From: Candidatus Levyibacteriota bacterium
Lineage (GTDB): Bacteria > Patescibacteriota > Microgenomatia > Levybacterales > UBA12049
Assembly (NCBI GenBank): GCA_016182225.1
Contig: JACOXV010000044.1
Location: 1 to 12,391 of the forward strand
DNA length: 12,391 nucleotides
Direction of reading: 5' to 3'
Positions 6,679 to 12,391 of the stretch are shown here, in pieces. The position numbers and the translations under genes are program-made. Numbering within the stretch: the first letter of the stretch is position 1; each line of letters starts with the position of its first letter. The notes below the pieces were generated by a model that saw nothing but the letters and a program-made list of their open reading frames with translations, did not search any database and was not told the origin of the DNA.

Positions 6679-7716
6679 ATGATTTCATTTACAGACTTCA
6701 ATCAAATAGTTCAAATTTTTTCCATAAAAGCCTTAGGATTAAATTGGGTTGATTTATTAATTATATTAATTCTCCTAATTTATGCGGTTGAAGGGTATGC
6801 GCTGGGTTTTCTAAGAGCTACTTTCGATTTCTTAGGCTTTGTTTTTTCTTTTATTCTCGCTTTATATTTTTATGATTATTTAGGTAATTTTTTTTCTTCA
6901 AACTTTTCTATCCCAAGGGGTTTTTCAAATGCGATAGGTTTTTTTACGACAGCATTTATATCTGAGGTCGCACTCAGTTTTATTTTTAGGCAAATTTATA
7001 AAAAATCTACTTTTCTTTCTGCCCTCAGTTCAAGATTATCCGGCCTCAAAAACATAAATGGTGTTTTGGGAGTAATTCCGGGAATAGCATCAGCAATAGT
7101 CCTATTAGCATTTGTTTTGACTATGATCATTGTTCTTCCTCTTTCGACATTTTTAAAAAATTCAGTGACTGAGGCAAGACTTGGAAAAATTTTAATATCG
7201 AATACGCAGGGGCTTGAGGGAGACCTTAATCAAATATTCGGAGGAGCTGTTAAAGACGCCCTTACATTTTTAACAGTTGATCCGGTAAGTGAGGAAGTAT
7301 TAAAGCTTAACTTTAAGACAAAAAATCTTTCTGTTGATGAAAAGTCAGAGAGGGAAATGTTTGAAAAGGTAAATCAGGAAAGAGAGAAAAAGGGCTTGAG
7401 TGAGCTGATATATGATCAGTCATTAACGAATGTAGGTAGAAAACACTGTAAGGATATGTTTGTGAGGGGATACTTCTCTCACTATACTCCTGAGGGATTT
7501 TCTCCTTTCGACAGAATGGCAACAGGTGACATTATTTATACTTATGCAGGAGAAAATTTGGCTTTAGCTCCCAACACATCCTTGGCAATGCAGGGTCTTA
7601 TGAGAAGCGAGGGGCACAGACAAAATATTTTATCCGAAGATTTTGGATCACTTGGCGTGGGAGTGATCGATGGGGGAGTCTACGGACAGATGTATTGTCA
7701 GGAATTCACTGATTAA
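6679..7716 (+). CDS. CvpA-like membrane domain fused to an extracytoplasmic CAP (SCP/PR-1) domain
   Basis: 345 residues from the ATG at 6679, chosen because TATAAT lies at 6655-6660; the in-frame ATG at 6637 would add 14 residues. Residues 22-155 contain four hydrophobic helices (about 22-40, 46-65, 83-105, 130-155) with the CvpA pattern NWVDLLIILILLIYAVEGYALGF. Residues 222-345 are a bacterial CAP domain: FEKVNQEREKKGL, RGYFSH (H268), SPFDRM, AGENLA (E292), EGHRQNIL (H313) and LGVGVIDGG. The paired His and acidic residues of the CAP cavity are present. With an even number of helices, and the CAP domain following the last one, an outside location needs an N-out topology or a different helix count. 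CvpA relatives are linked to colicin V production and envelope processes; bacterial CAP domains are mostly uncharacterised. It is followed after one base by pgk. Confidence 0.92.
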   Translation: MISFTDFNQIVQIFSIKALGLNWVDLLIILILLIYAVEGYALGFLRATFDFLGFVFSFILALYFYDYLGNFFSSNFSIPRGFSNAIGFFTTAFISEVALSFIFRQIYKKSTFLSALSSRLSGLKNINGVLGVIPGIASAIVLLAFVLTMIIVLPLSTFLKNSVTEARLGKILISNTQGLEGDLNQIFGGAVKDALTFLTVDPVSEEVLKLNFKTKNLSVDEKSEREMFEKVNQEREKKGLSELIYDQSLTNVGRKHCKDMFVRGYFSHYTPEGFSPFDRMATGDIIYTYAGENLALAPNTSLAMQGLMRSEGHRQNILSEDFGSLGVGVIDGGVYGQMYCQEFTD

Positions 7717-7717
7717 A

Positions 7718-8737
7718 ATGAAACTTCGGGAGTTAACAAATATTAACGTTGCAGAAAAAAGGATTCTCCTGAGATGTGATTTCGATACCCCGTCTCATTC
7801 TTTTCATAATGACCTACGTGTCGTATCGTCCTTAGATACCATAAATTATTTACTTTCAAAAAAGTCTACAGTTGTTGTAGTCTCCCACAGAGGTAGACCG
7901 AAAGGGAAAGAAGAAGAATTAAGTCTTTTTCCAATTGCTTCATATATTGCTACTGAACTAAAAACTTCAACGCATCCAGTTAATATCGGAGAATTTAGCG
8001 GATGGCAAGTAGGAGAAAGCCTATTAATTCTTGAGAATATTCGATTTTTTAAAGAGGAGGAGGAAAATAATGAAACTTTTTCAAGAAAGCTTTCGGCGCT
8101 TGGTGACCTTTATGTAAATGATGCTTTTGCCTCTTCGCACAGAAAAAGCGCATCAATCGTAGGTATTACTTCTTTTCTTCCTTCTTATGCCGGTCCAAGG
8201 TTAATTCTTGAAGCAATAACACTTTCAAAAATTATAGACTCACCAAAAAGACCGCTTACTATTATAATTGGTGGATCAAAAATAGAAACGAAACTTCCAT
8301 TGGTTGAAAAAATGCATCATTTTGCTGATTATGTTTTGGTGGGCGGAGAGATAGCAGAGCAGGATAAAATACTTCTTAGAATTCAACATGACAGAAAAAA
8401 AGCAATTCTTCTGGTAGCAGATGTTACGCCCGAGAAAGATGATATTACCCAGAAAAGTTTGGAAAACTTCATACAAGTGATAAAAAATTCCAAGACTGTA
8501 GTCTGGAACGGGCCAATGGGATTTTTGGAAAAAGGCAAAACTTTCACGACTTTTAGAATAGCTGAAGAAATTTCCGACAAAGTTTCATATTCGGTTGTCG
8601 GAGGAGGGGATACGCTATCATTTTTGAGCAAAAAAAATTTGCTTGATGATTTTACTTTTGTTTCAAGCGGAGGAGGAGCGATGCTAGAATTTTTAAGCGG
8701 GGGGAAACTGCCAGGATTAGAAATTCTATCCGGTTGA
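7718..8737 (+). CDS. pgk: Phosphoglycerate kinase, short form
   Basis: 339 residues from the ATG at 7718, one base after the previous stop. An earlier in-frame ATG at 7670 would add 16 residues unlike PGK and overlap the upstream gene. The enzyme transfers phosphate from 1,3-bisphosphoglycerate to ADP in glycolysis. Visible: LLRCDFDTP (R19, D21; the Asn of the usual RxDxNxP is D23), SHRGRPKG (57-63), ENIRF (R109), VNDAFASSHR (R142), GGSKIETK (K188, K192), WNGPMGFLE (E271) and GGGDT (295-299). Usual bacterial length is about 390-400. The missing residues map mainly between VLVGGEIA (207-213) and VADVTPEK, where the nucleotide-domain helix and loop are normally longer. Active-site residues are otherwise intact, so it is probably functional. 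There is no own promoter or Shine-Dalgarno; translation is probably coupled to the CvpA-CAP gene. Confidence 0.95.
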   Translation: MKLRELTNINVAEKRILLRCDFDTPSHSFHNDLRVVSSLDTINYLLSKKSTVVVVSHRGRPKGKEEELSLFPIASYIATELKTSTHPVNIGEFSGWQVGESLLILENIRFFKEEEENNETFSRKLSALGDLYVNDAFASSHRKSASIVGITSFLPSYAGPRLILEAITLSKIIDSPKRPLTIIIGGSKIETKLPLVEKMHHFADYVLVGGEIAEQDKILLRIQHDRKKAILLVADVTPEKDDITQKSLENFIQVIKNSKTVVWNGPMGFLEKGKTFTTFRIAEEISDKVSYSVVGGGDTLSFLSKKNLLDDFTFVSSGGGAMLEFLSGGKLPGLEILSG

Positions 8738-8762
8738 TAGCAACTATTTTCTTTTGTATACT
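8734..8762 (+). promoter_or_regulatory. Strong leaderless promoter of the CMP-kinase-like gene
   Basis: TTGATA (8734-8739, 5 of 6), a 17-base spacer, and TATACT (8757-8762, 5 of 6, preceded by TG). The ATG is 6 bases after the -10 box, so transcription is expected to start on the A of the start codon. The -35 hexamer overlaps the TGA stop of pgk (8735-8737). There is no room for a ribosome binding site. Confidence 0.75.
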
Positions 8763-8768
8763 CTATAG

Positions 8769-9356
8769 ATGGATAGACCTCGTAAGATCCCAAATATTAA
8801 AAACATAACAATTTCTGGACGAATCGGAACTGGAACCACAACACTTGCACTCAATCTTTCAAAGGTGCTACATTGGAAAGTTTTAGAAGGTGGAGTAATT
8901 TTTGAAAAATTACATGACCATTTAAATATCCACGAAGTAGATGTACAGCATAGGCCTGATCAGATGGATTTGGAGTATGAGGAGATGATTAAAAAAATAC
9001 TTCAAGAAGAAACAGAAAATATAATTCAAAGTCATCTAGCAGGATTTGATGCACAAGGGCTTAAGAAAGTATTTAAAATACTTGTAGTCTGTGAAGATGA
9101 TCGCGGAAATGATAAGCTGGAAATAAGAATAGATAGACTTACCAACAGAAAGAAAATTCCACTTGAAGAAGCAAAAGCAGAAGTTCTACAAAGAGAGCAG
9201 AGAAATTTAGAAAAATGGAGGAGGCTTTATGCAAATAATGATCCCAACTGGGTTTACTGGGACCCGAAATATTATGATTTAATAATTAATACGTATCATT
9301 ACAATTCTGAAGAGAGTCTTCATTTGGTCCTCGAAAAACTTGGAATTAAAAAATAA
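8769..9356 (+). CDS. Cytidylate-kinase-like P-loop protein with altered Walker A
   Basis: 195 residues resembling the short archaeal-type (type 2) CMP kinases that phosphorylate CMP/dCMP using ATP. Recognisable parts: ITISGRIGTGTTTLALNLSK (13-32) as the P-loop and first helix, GGVIFEKL (41-48) at the NMP-binding region, QSHLAGF (87-93) in the place of the E/S-x-R-L-A-G segment, RIDRLTNRKKIPLEEAKAEV (120-139) as the lid-like region with the usual R-x-x-R-x-x-x-R pattern, REQRNLEKWRRLY (142-154), and YYDLIINT (168-175) near the end. The Walker A motif GxxxxGK[ST] reads G17-R-I-G-T-G22-T23-T, so the phosphate-binding Lys is Thr. The kinase fold is well supported, but activity on CMP is uncertain; it may be a diverged or nucleotide-binding-only member. 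It has its own leaderless promoter and is followed 39 bases later by the acetyltransferase gene. Confidence 0.82.
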   Translation: MDRPRKIPNIKNITISGRIGTGTTTLALNLSKVLHWKVLEGGVIFEKLHDHLNIHEVDVQHRPDQMDLEYEEMIKKILQEETENIIQSHLAGFDAQGLKKVFKILVVCEDDRGNDKLEIRIDRLTNRKKIPLEEAKAEVLQREQRNLEKWRRLYANNDPNWVYWDPKYYDLIINTYHYNSEESLHLVLEKLGIKK

Positions 9357-9395
9357 ATCAGCTTTACTTTAGATGTTTCCACACTTGTAACTAGA

Positions 9396-10097
9396 TTGGT
9401 GGAGATAAATATTCCCGAAGCTCCAGATGTTATGCTACCTCCTGAAGATTGGGCTTTAGTGAAAGACTATCTTTCTTTATTACTGAACGAATCAAATCTC
9501 CCACATTTTGTAGGAATTGTTAAAAAGGTGAAACAAAAAGATGAAGACACAGGAGAGGAGAGGGAAGTAAATAGAAGAATGACAACCGAAGATTTTATAA
9601 GAGGATTAAGGGATCCAAGGGTCCATGTATTAAGTTTTAGAAATGATGCAGATGATATTTTAGGATACGCAATTCTAAGAGATCCTCCAGATGGAGAACA
9701 TGAGACCTGGATAGAAAAATTAGTAGTCCGTAATCAATACCAGAATAAAAGGCGCACTGATGTTCAACAGCCCCATGTGGGAACTCAAATACTTGAGCAA
9801 ATAAAAGATTATGCGTTTGGAACCCAAACTTTCGATGGAAGAGATAGGGAAATTCTATATACGGCAGTTGTAATGTTTGTCCCTAATTGGCAAAGAACAG
9901 ACCGCCTTTTTACTAAAAGTGGTTTTAGGCCTTTAGTTAGATGGCAAGAGCATGCAGAAGTGATAATGGGTGGCAAATTTGTTACGAGAGATACAGAAAG
10001 GTTAGGGTTAAGACGAGAAGATTGGGAAGCTAGCAAACTCCGAAAATTACTGGTTCAACAGCAAGAACAAGCAGCCGCCGTTTCTGACTTAAATTAA
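9396..10097 (+). CDS. GNAT-family N-acetyltransferase, substrate unknown
   Basis: 233 residues from TTG at 9396. The next codon is GTG (9399), and an in-frame ATG lies at 9432 (residue 13), so the exact start is uncertain. The central region fits a GNAT fold: a strand DDILGYAIL (86-94), a strand HETWIEKLVVRNQYQ (102-116), an acetyl-CoA-binding turn PHVGTQILEQIKDYAF (126-141) that keeps part of the R/Q-x-x-G-x-G/A signature, and a late helix-strand unit NWQRTDRLFTKSGFRPLVRW (164-183) typical of the family end (LYxKxGF). The first 80 residues and the charged C-terminal tail (210-233) are not assigned. Such enzymes acetylate amines on proteins or small molecules; nothing here identifies the acceptor. 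A weak promoter-like pair (TTTACT 9363-9368, 17 bases, TGTAAC 9386-9391) would place a leaderless start near the GTG at 9399. Confidence 0.8.
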   Translation: MVEINIPEAPDVMLPPEDWALVKDYLSLLLNESNLPHFVGIVKKVKQKDEDTGEEREVNRRMTTEDFIRGLRDPRVHVLSFRNDADDILGYAILRDPPDGEHETWIEKLVVRNQYQNKRRTDVQQPHVGTQILEQIKDYAFGTQTFDGRDREILYTAVVMFVPNWQRTDRLFTKSGFRPLVRWQEHAEVIMGGKFVTRDTERLGLRREDWEASKLRKLLVQQQEQAAAVSDLN

Positions 10098-10112
10098 TTG
10101 TTTCCTAACCCC

Positions 10113-10141
10113 TTGCTATTCCATCTCCATAATGATACAGT
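10113..10141 (+). promoter_or_regulatory. Probable promoter of the CBS-methyltransferase gene
   Basis: TTGCTA (10113-10118, 4 of 6), a 17-base spacer, and TACAGT (10136-10141, 4 of 6) with an extended -10 TG at 10133-10134. Expected start is about 10148, with a 17-base leader lacking a Shine-Dalgarno sequence. Each hexamer alone is modest; spacing and the TG make the case. Confidence 0.5.
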
Positions 10142-10164
10142 ATGCTTCAATATAGCCTCAAAAT

Positions 10165-11412
10165 ATGGTAGTTTCAGACGTAATGTCAAGAGCAGTTGAT
10201 TACGTAACCACAAATGCCACGGTGAAGGATATTTCACGCATAATTTTTGGAAAATCCATAAATGGGGTTCCAGTCGTAGAAAGTGGAAAGGTAGTAGGTT
10301 TTATTACTGAAAGAGATATTCTTTCAAAATTTTACCCAAGCGTCCAGGATTACATGGAAGATCCGGTTAACACCTCAGACTTTGAATCGATGGAAAAAGA
10401 GATTTCTAATATTCTTTCCATGAAAGCTAGTAAAATAATGAGTAAACACCCAATTACCGTAACAGCTGACACGCCTCTTCTTAAGGCCCAGTCTTTAATG
10501 TTTATTAATAAAGTAGGTAGACTTCCTGTGGTAGATGAAAATAATAAACTCATTGGAATAGTTTCTAAAAGCGATATATTTCGTGCTGTGGTGGGGGATC
10601 AAATACCAACATCCGGTGAAGAAGAATATCATGATTGGGTATCGCGTCATTACGATTTGGCAACCGGCTGGGAAGAGAGACTTGGCAATGAAATACCAGA
10701 TCTTACCAAGCTTTTTAACAAAGAGAAGGCAAAAAGTATTCTTGACGTTGGTTGTGGAACAGGCGAGCATGCTATCGCGCTGGCTAAAAAGGGTTTTAGA
10801 GTGGTTGGGTTTGAGGCAAGTCATTCAATGTATGAGAAAGCAATGGGCAAGCTTAATAACTTAAGCAGTGAAGTGAGGGAGCGAGTAGATTTTAAAGGTG
10901 GAAATTATGTCGAATTGCTTAATAATATAGATGAAAGTTTTGATGCAGCAATATTTATGGGAAATGCATATCCTCATATGGTAGAGAACTATAAGAAAGT
11001 TTTAAAAGCTGTTTCGGATAGACTTTCAAAAAACGGAATACTTTTTTTTCAAATTAATAATTTTCATAGGTTATTTAATGTAAGGAAAAGATTTCTTTCT
11101 CTTAATTTTTCAAAGGCTAAAGCAGGAATAAGTCATGAATTCGCCTTTTTGGAATTTTATGATCCTAAAAGAGAAGATAACAAAAACTTTAGTTTAAATA
11201 TGGCTGTGTTTGATTTTAATGGTAAAAACTGGAGGTTAAGATCTATGAATTCTACTCCTATTCTAGATTTGGATAAAGAAAAGATGAAAAAATTGCTTAA
11301 CAAGGTAGGCTTTAGGAAGATGGAGATTTTCGGAGCGGATGCAAATGGATCTTTATTGGAATCTTTCGATAAAGATAAAAGTTACTATCTAAATATTTTA
11401 GCTAAAAGATAA
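10165..11412 (+). CDS. Tandem CBS domains fused to a class I SAM-dependent methyltransferase
   Basis: 415 residues. Residues 3-57 and 88-142 are two CBS repeats, each starting with a VMSRA / IMSKHP-type segment and ending with GVPVVESGKVVGFITERDIL or GRLPVVDENNKLIGIVSKSDI. A CBS pair (Bateman module) typically binds adenosine-type ligands such as AMP, ATP or SAM and regulates an attached domain. Residues 153-415 are a Rossmann methyltransferase: HYD at the start, motif I LDVGCGTG (193-200), the acidic ribose-binding E217 in VVGFEAS, FDAAIFMGNAYPHM (259-272) in motif IV position, SKNGILFFQINNF (288-300), and a C-terminal VGFRKMEIFGA strand. The acceptor cannot be named; this type includes small-molecule methyltransferases. 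The reading frame is continuous with no break at the junction (about 143-155), so the fusion is not an artefact visible here. A ligand-gated methyltransferase is the natural inference. Confidence 0.92.
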   Translation: MVVSDVMSRAVDYVTTNATVKDISRIIFGKSINGVPVVESGKVVGFITERDILSKFYPSVQDYMEDPVNTSDFESMEKEISNILSMKASKIMSKHPITVTADTPLLKAQSLMFINKVGRLPVVDENNKLIGIVSKSDIFRAVVGDQIPTSGEEEYHDWVSRHYDLATGWEERLGNEIPDLTKLFNKEKAKSILDVGCGTGEHAIALAKKGFRVVGFEASHSMYEKAMGKLNNLSSEVRERVDFKGGNYVELLNNIDESFDAAIFMGNAYPHMVENYKKVLKAVSDRLSKNGILFFQINNFHRLFNVRKRFLSLNFSKAKAGISHEFAFLEFYDPKREDNKNFSLNMAVFDFNGKNWRLRSMNSTPILDLDKEKMKKLLNKVGFRKMEIFGADANGSLLESFDKDKSYYLNILAKR

Positions 11413-11418
11413 TAAAAT

Positions 11419-11447
11419 TTGAAAAAGTAATATGTTTGTGATATGAA
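11419..11447 (+). promoter_or_regulatory. Leaderless promoter that fixes the start of the DUF5667-like gene
   Basis: TTGAAA (11419-11424, 5 of 6), a 17-base spacer, and TATGAA (11442-11447) with an extended -10 TG at 11439-11440. The ATG at 11455 lies 7 bases downstream, so the transcript should begin at that codon. The alternative in-frame ATG at 11443 lies inside the -10 box and could not be on this transcript. Confidence 0.68.
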
Positions 11448-11454
11448 AGATTGC

Positions 11455-12024
11455 ATGAGAAAATTAATTTTCCTAATTTCAATATTCTTAATACTTCTTT
11501 TTAATTCCCCTCCCGTTTTTGCTCAGACCCCAACACCAGAAGAGACAGAACTTCTGGAAACCGTTACGCCCACTCCCGTAAGAGTAGAGTATCAGCTTCC
11601 TTATCCAGGACTTTTGCCGGGGAGCCCTCTTTATCCGGTAAAAAAACTAAGAGACCGCATTATGGAAATTTTTATTACGGATCCTTTAAAAAAATCTGAT
11701 TTTTATCTACTCCAAGCAGATAAAAATTTAGCAACCGCTATAATTCTTTTTGACAGGGGAAGAAAAGAGGATTCGGAATCCACTGTTTCAAAAGGCGAAA
11801 ATTATCTAGAAAAATCTCTATCAAAAGCAATCGATGCAAAAGAAAGACAGCGGTATGTTATTGAAACCATCAATAGACTTGAACTTTCATCAATGAAATA
11901 TCAAGAAATACTTAAAGGTATGTCCGGGAAATCCTCGGGAGATTTGAAGAAAAAACTTGAAAATTCTATAAAAAGAGCAGAAAAAATAGAGAAAATGGTA
12001 AAAGAAATAAAATCGAGTAAATAG
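11455..12024 (+). CDS. Secreted DUF5667-like protein
   Basis: 189 residues from the ATG at 11455, chosen over the ATG at 11443 because the latter is within the promoter. Residues 1-23 are a signal peptide (MRKL, a long hydrophobic core, PVFA/QTP cleavage). A Pro-Thr linker follows (TPTPEE to VTPTPV, about 24-45). The segment LPGSPLYPVKKLRDRIMEIFITDPLKKSDFYLLQADKNLA (about 54-94) is the hallmark of the DUF5667 family, which is common in exported proteins of Patescibacteria and other bacteria. The rest (95-189) is a charged, mostly helical region with coiled-coil character, ending in a Lys/Glu-rich helix. No catalytic motif is visible. It is probably anchored to or released outside the cell; function unknown. 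The stop is TAG, and no terminator hairpin follows directly. Confidence 0.8.
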   Translation: MRKLIFLISIFLILLFNSPPVFAQTPTPEETELLETVTPTPVRVEYQLPYPGLLPGSPLYPVKKLRDRIMEIFITDPLKKSDFYLLQADKNLATAIILFDRGRKEDSESTVSKGENYLEKSLSKAIDAKERQRYVIETINRLELSSMKYQEILKGMSGKSSGDLKKKLENSIKRAEKIEKMVKEIKSSK

Positions 12025-12181
12025 GACTAAAGCCTCTTTCTGCACAAATTTTGTTTACGCCCTTAATTAAAGGTAGCTTAAAATTAGCTAAAAAATTTAC
12101 TCTATTTTTGGTCCATTTTTTGATAAATGATTTTTCGAGGCTAAAAAATGCCCTGATAGAATTTGATCTATTTATTGATAG
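12025..12181. other. AT-rich intergenic stretch with no assignable feature
   Basis: Between the DUF5667-like stop and the nrdR promoter I see only short inverted repeats (TAGCT...AGCTA near 12072-12090; AGCCTC at 12031-12036 with GAGGCT at 12137-12142) that are within chance expectation for AT-rich DNA. No T-tract hairpin of terminator type and no tRNA or known structured RNA motif is recognised. A 79-codon minus-strand open frame crosses it but is not convincing. Confidence 0.4.
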
Positions 12182-12210
12182 TTGACACGCCATATCTAGT
12201 GCCATATGAT
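12182..12210 (+). promoter_or_regulatory. Near-consensus promoter of nrdR
   Basis: TTGACA (12182-12187, perfect), a 17-base spacer, and TATGAT (12205-12210, 5 of 6). Expected transcription start is about 12217, giving a leader of about 62 bases before the ATG at 12279. It is the strongest promoter by sequence in the window and is overlapped by candidate NrdR boxes. Confidence 0.78.
12187..12202 (+). promoter_or_regulatory. Candidate NrdR box 1 (operator)
   Basis: ACGCCATATCTAGTGC agrees with the known NrdR box (ACACWATATMTWGTGT) at 13 of 16 positions, including the ATAT core and GTG arm. It sits between the -35 and -10 hexamers of the nrdR promoter, where bound repressor would block RNA polymerase. 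Confidence 0.65.
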
Positions 12211-12217
12211 TTTTTCT

Positions 12218-12233
12218 GCACTAGGTATAGTTA
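12218..12233 (+). promoter_or_regulatory. Candidate NrdR box 2 (operator)
   Basis: GCACTAGGTATAGTTA agrees with the NrdR box at about 11 of 16 positions. It closely matches the reverse complement of box 1, sharing GCACTAG perfectly. It starts exactly 31 bp after box 1, about three helical turns, which is the pairing usual for NrdR sites. It lies at the expected transcription start. Confidence 0.55.
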
Positions 12234-12278
12234 TAGAAAAGTGTCGAACTTTGAGAAGAGACTGAATGCCTATTTTTT

Positions 12279-12391
12279 ATGAAATGCCCTTATTGCGGAT
12301 CAAAAGAGACCGAAGTGGTCGAAACAAGAGACAGCGATGACCTGGAAACTATAAGAAGGAGAAGGGCATGTCTTACTTGCGAAAAGAGATT
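12279..12391 (+). CDS. nrdR: Transcriptional repressor NrdR, 3' end outside window
   Basis: The first 37 complete codons are present; the gene runs off the right edge. The start MKCPYCGSKETEVVETRDSD and the following IRRRRACLTCEKR are the zinc-ribbon half of NrdR: Cys pairs C3/C6 and C31/C34 bind zinc, and R26-R29 belong to the basic DNA-contacting region. The family continues with an ATP-cone that senses ATP/dATP, which should lie beyond the window. NrdR represses ribonucleotide reductase genes and often its own operon when dATP is high. Two candidate NrdR boxes in its promoter suggest autoregulation, possibly of an nrdR-reductase operon continuing to the right. No Shine-Dalgarno sequence lies in front of the ATG. 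Confidence 0.95.
   Translation, partial: MKCPYCGSKETEVVETRDSDDLETIRRRRACLTCEKR

Noticed and set aside
7670..7717. Upstream ATG of pgk at 7670
   Set aside because: It would add 16 residues without PGK similarity inside the CAP coding region. The ATG at 7718 gives the normal PGK N-terminus.
8735..8740. Possible UGA recoding (Gracilibacteria/SR1 code)
   Set aside because: The TGA at the end of pgk falls exactly after the conserved C-terminus and is followed at once by TAG. Trp is encoded by TGG, and no gene needs read-through.
12031..12142. AGCCTC and GAGGCT inverted repeat in the last intergenic region
   Set aside because: Six bases at about 100 nt distance is expected by chance. There is no further pairing and no T-tract, so it does not support an ncRNA or terminator.
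11966..12205. Open frame of 79 codons on the minus strand across the gap before nrdR
   Set aside because: Its C-terminal part is antisense to the DUF5667-like gene, its start lies within the nrdR promoter and box 1, it has no promoter of its own, and the composition is that of a chance AT-rich frame. No family is recognised.
12196..12224. CTAGTGC ... GCACTAG inverted repeat as a terminator or attenuator hairpin
   Set aside because: The loop contains the -10 box of a near-consensus promoter, so the repeat is better explained as the arms of paired NrdR boxes. The transcript would start after the left arm.

Overview
The window looks like a piece of chromosome from a Candidate Phyla Radiation (Patescibacteria) bacterium, most likely a Microgenomates-type lineage. 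This is inferred from low GC (roughly one third), very tight packing, and secreted proteins with Pro-Thr linkers (TPTP-type). Other pointers are a PcsB-type coiled coil fused to a SpoIID domain, a CvpA-CAP fusion, a DUF5667-like exported protein and unusually short enzymes. UGA is used as a stop (for example at the end of pgk), so the code is standard and not the Gracilibacteria/SR1 code. No rRNA, tRNA, CRISPR, insertion sequence or clear intrinsic terminator was found.

Layout. Positions 1-900 (minus) hold the N-terminal 300 residues of an exported coiled-coil/SpoIID protein whose end lies outside the window. Positions 975-2104 (plus) hold a membrane-anchored LytR_C protein whose stop overlaps a divergent ribulose-phosphate 3-epimerase homologue. 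Positions 2088-6601 (minus) hold two tandem paralogous class A penicillin-binding proteins. Positions 6679-8737 (plus) hold a CvpA-CAP fusion followed one base later by a short phosphoglycerate kinase. Positions 8769-12024 (plus) hold four genes, mostly with their own promoter: a CMP-kinase-like P-loop protein, a GNAT acetyltransferase, a CBS-pair/methyltransferase fusion and a secreted DUF5667-like protein. Positions 12279-12391 are the start of nrdR, preceded by a near-consensus promoter that carries two candidate NrdR boxes 31 bp apart.

How it fits together. The left half is an envelope block: peptidoglycan polymerisation and cross-linking (two class A PBPs), probable glycan cleavage (SpoIID), and anchored or exported proteins (LytR_C, CvpA-CAP). 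The right half is metabolism and regulation. The most distinctive signals are: promoters whose -10 box lies 6-9 bases before the start codon, implying leaderless mRNAs; two back-to-back overlapping divergent promoters; a CBS-pair fused to a methyltransferase; a CMP-kinase-like protein lacking the Walker A lysine; a shortened PGK; a SpoIID domain that appears circularly permuted; and an NrdR autoregulatory region. I found no defence island or obviously new multi-gene system. The novelty is in domain architecture and expression signals.
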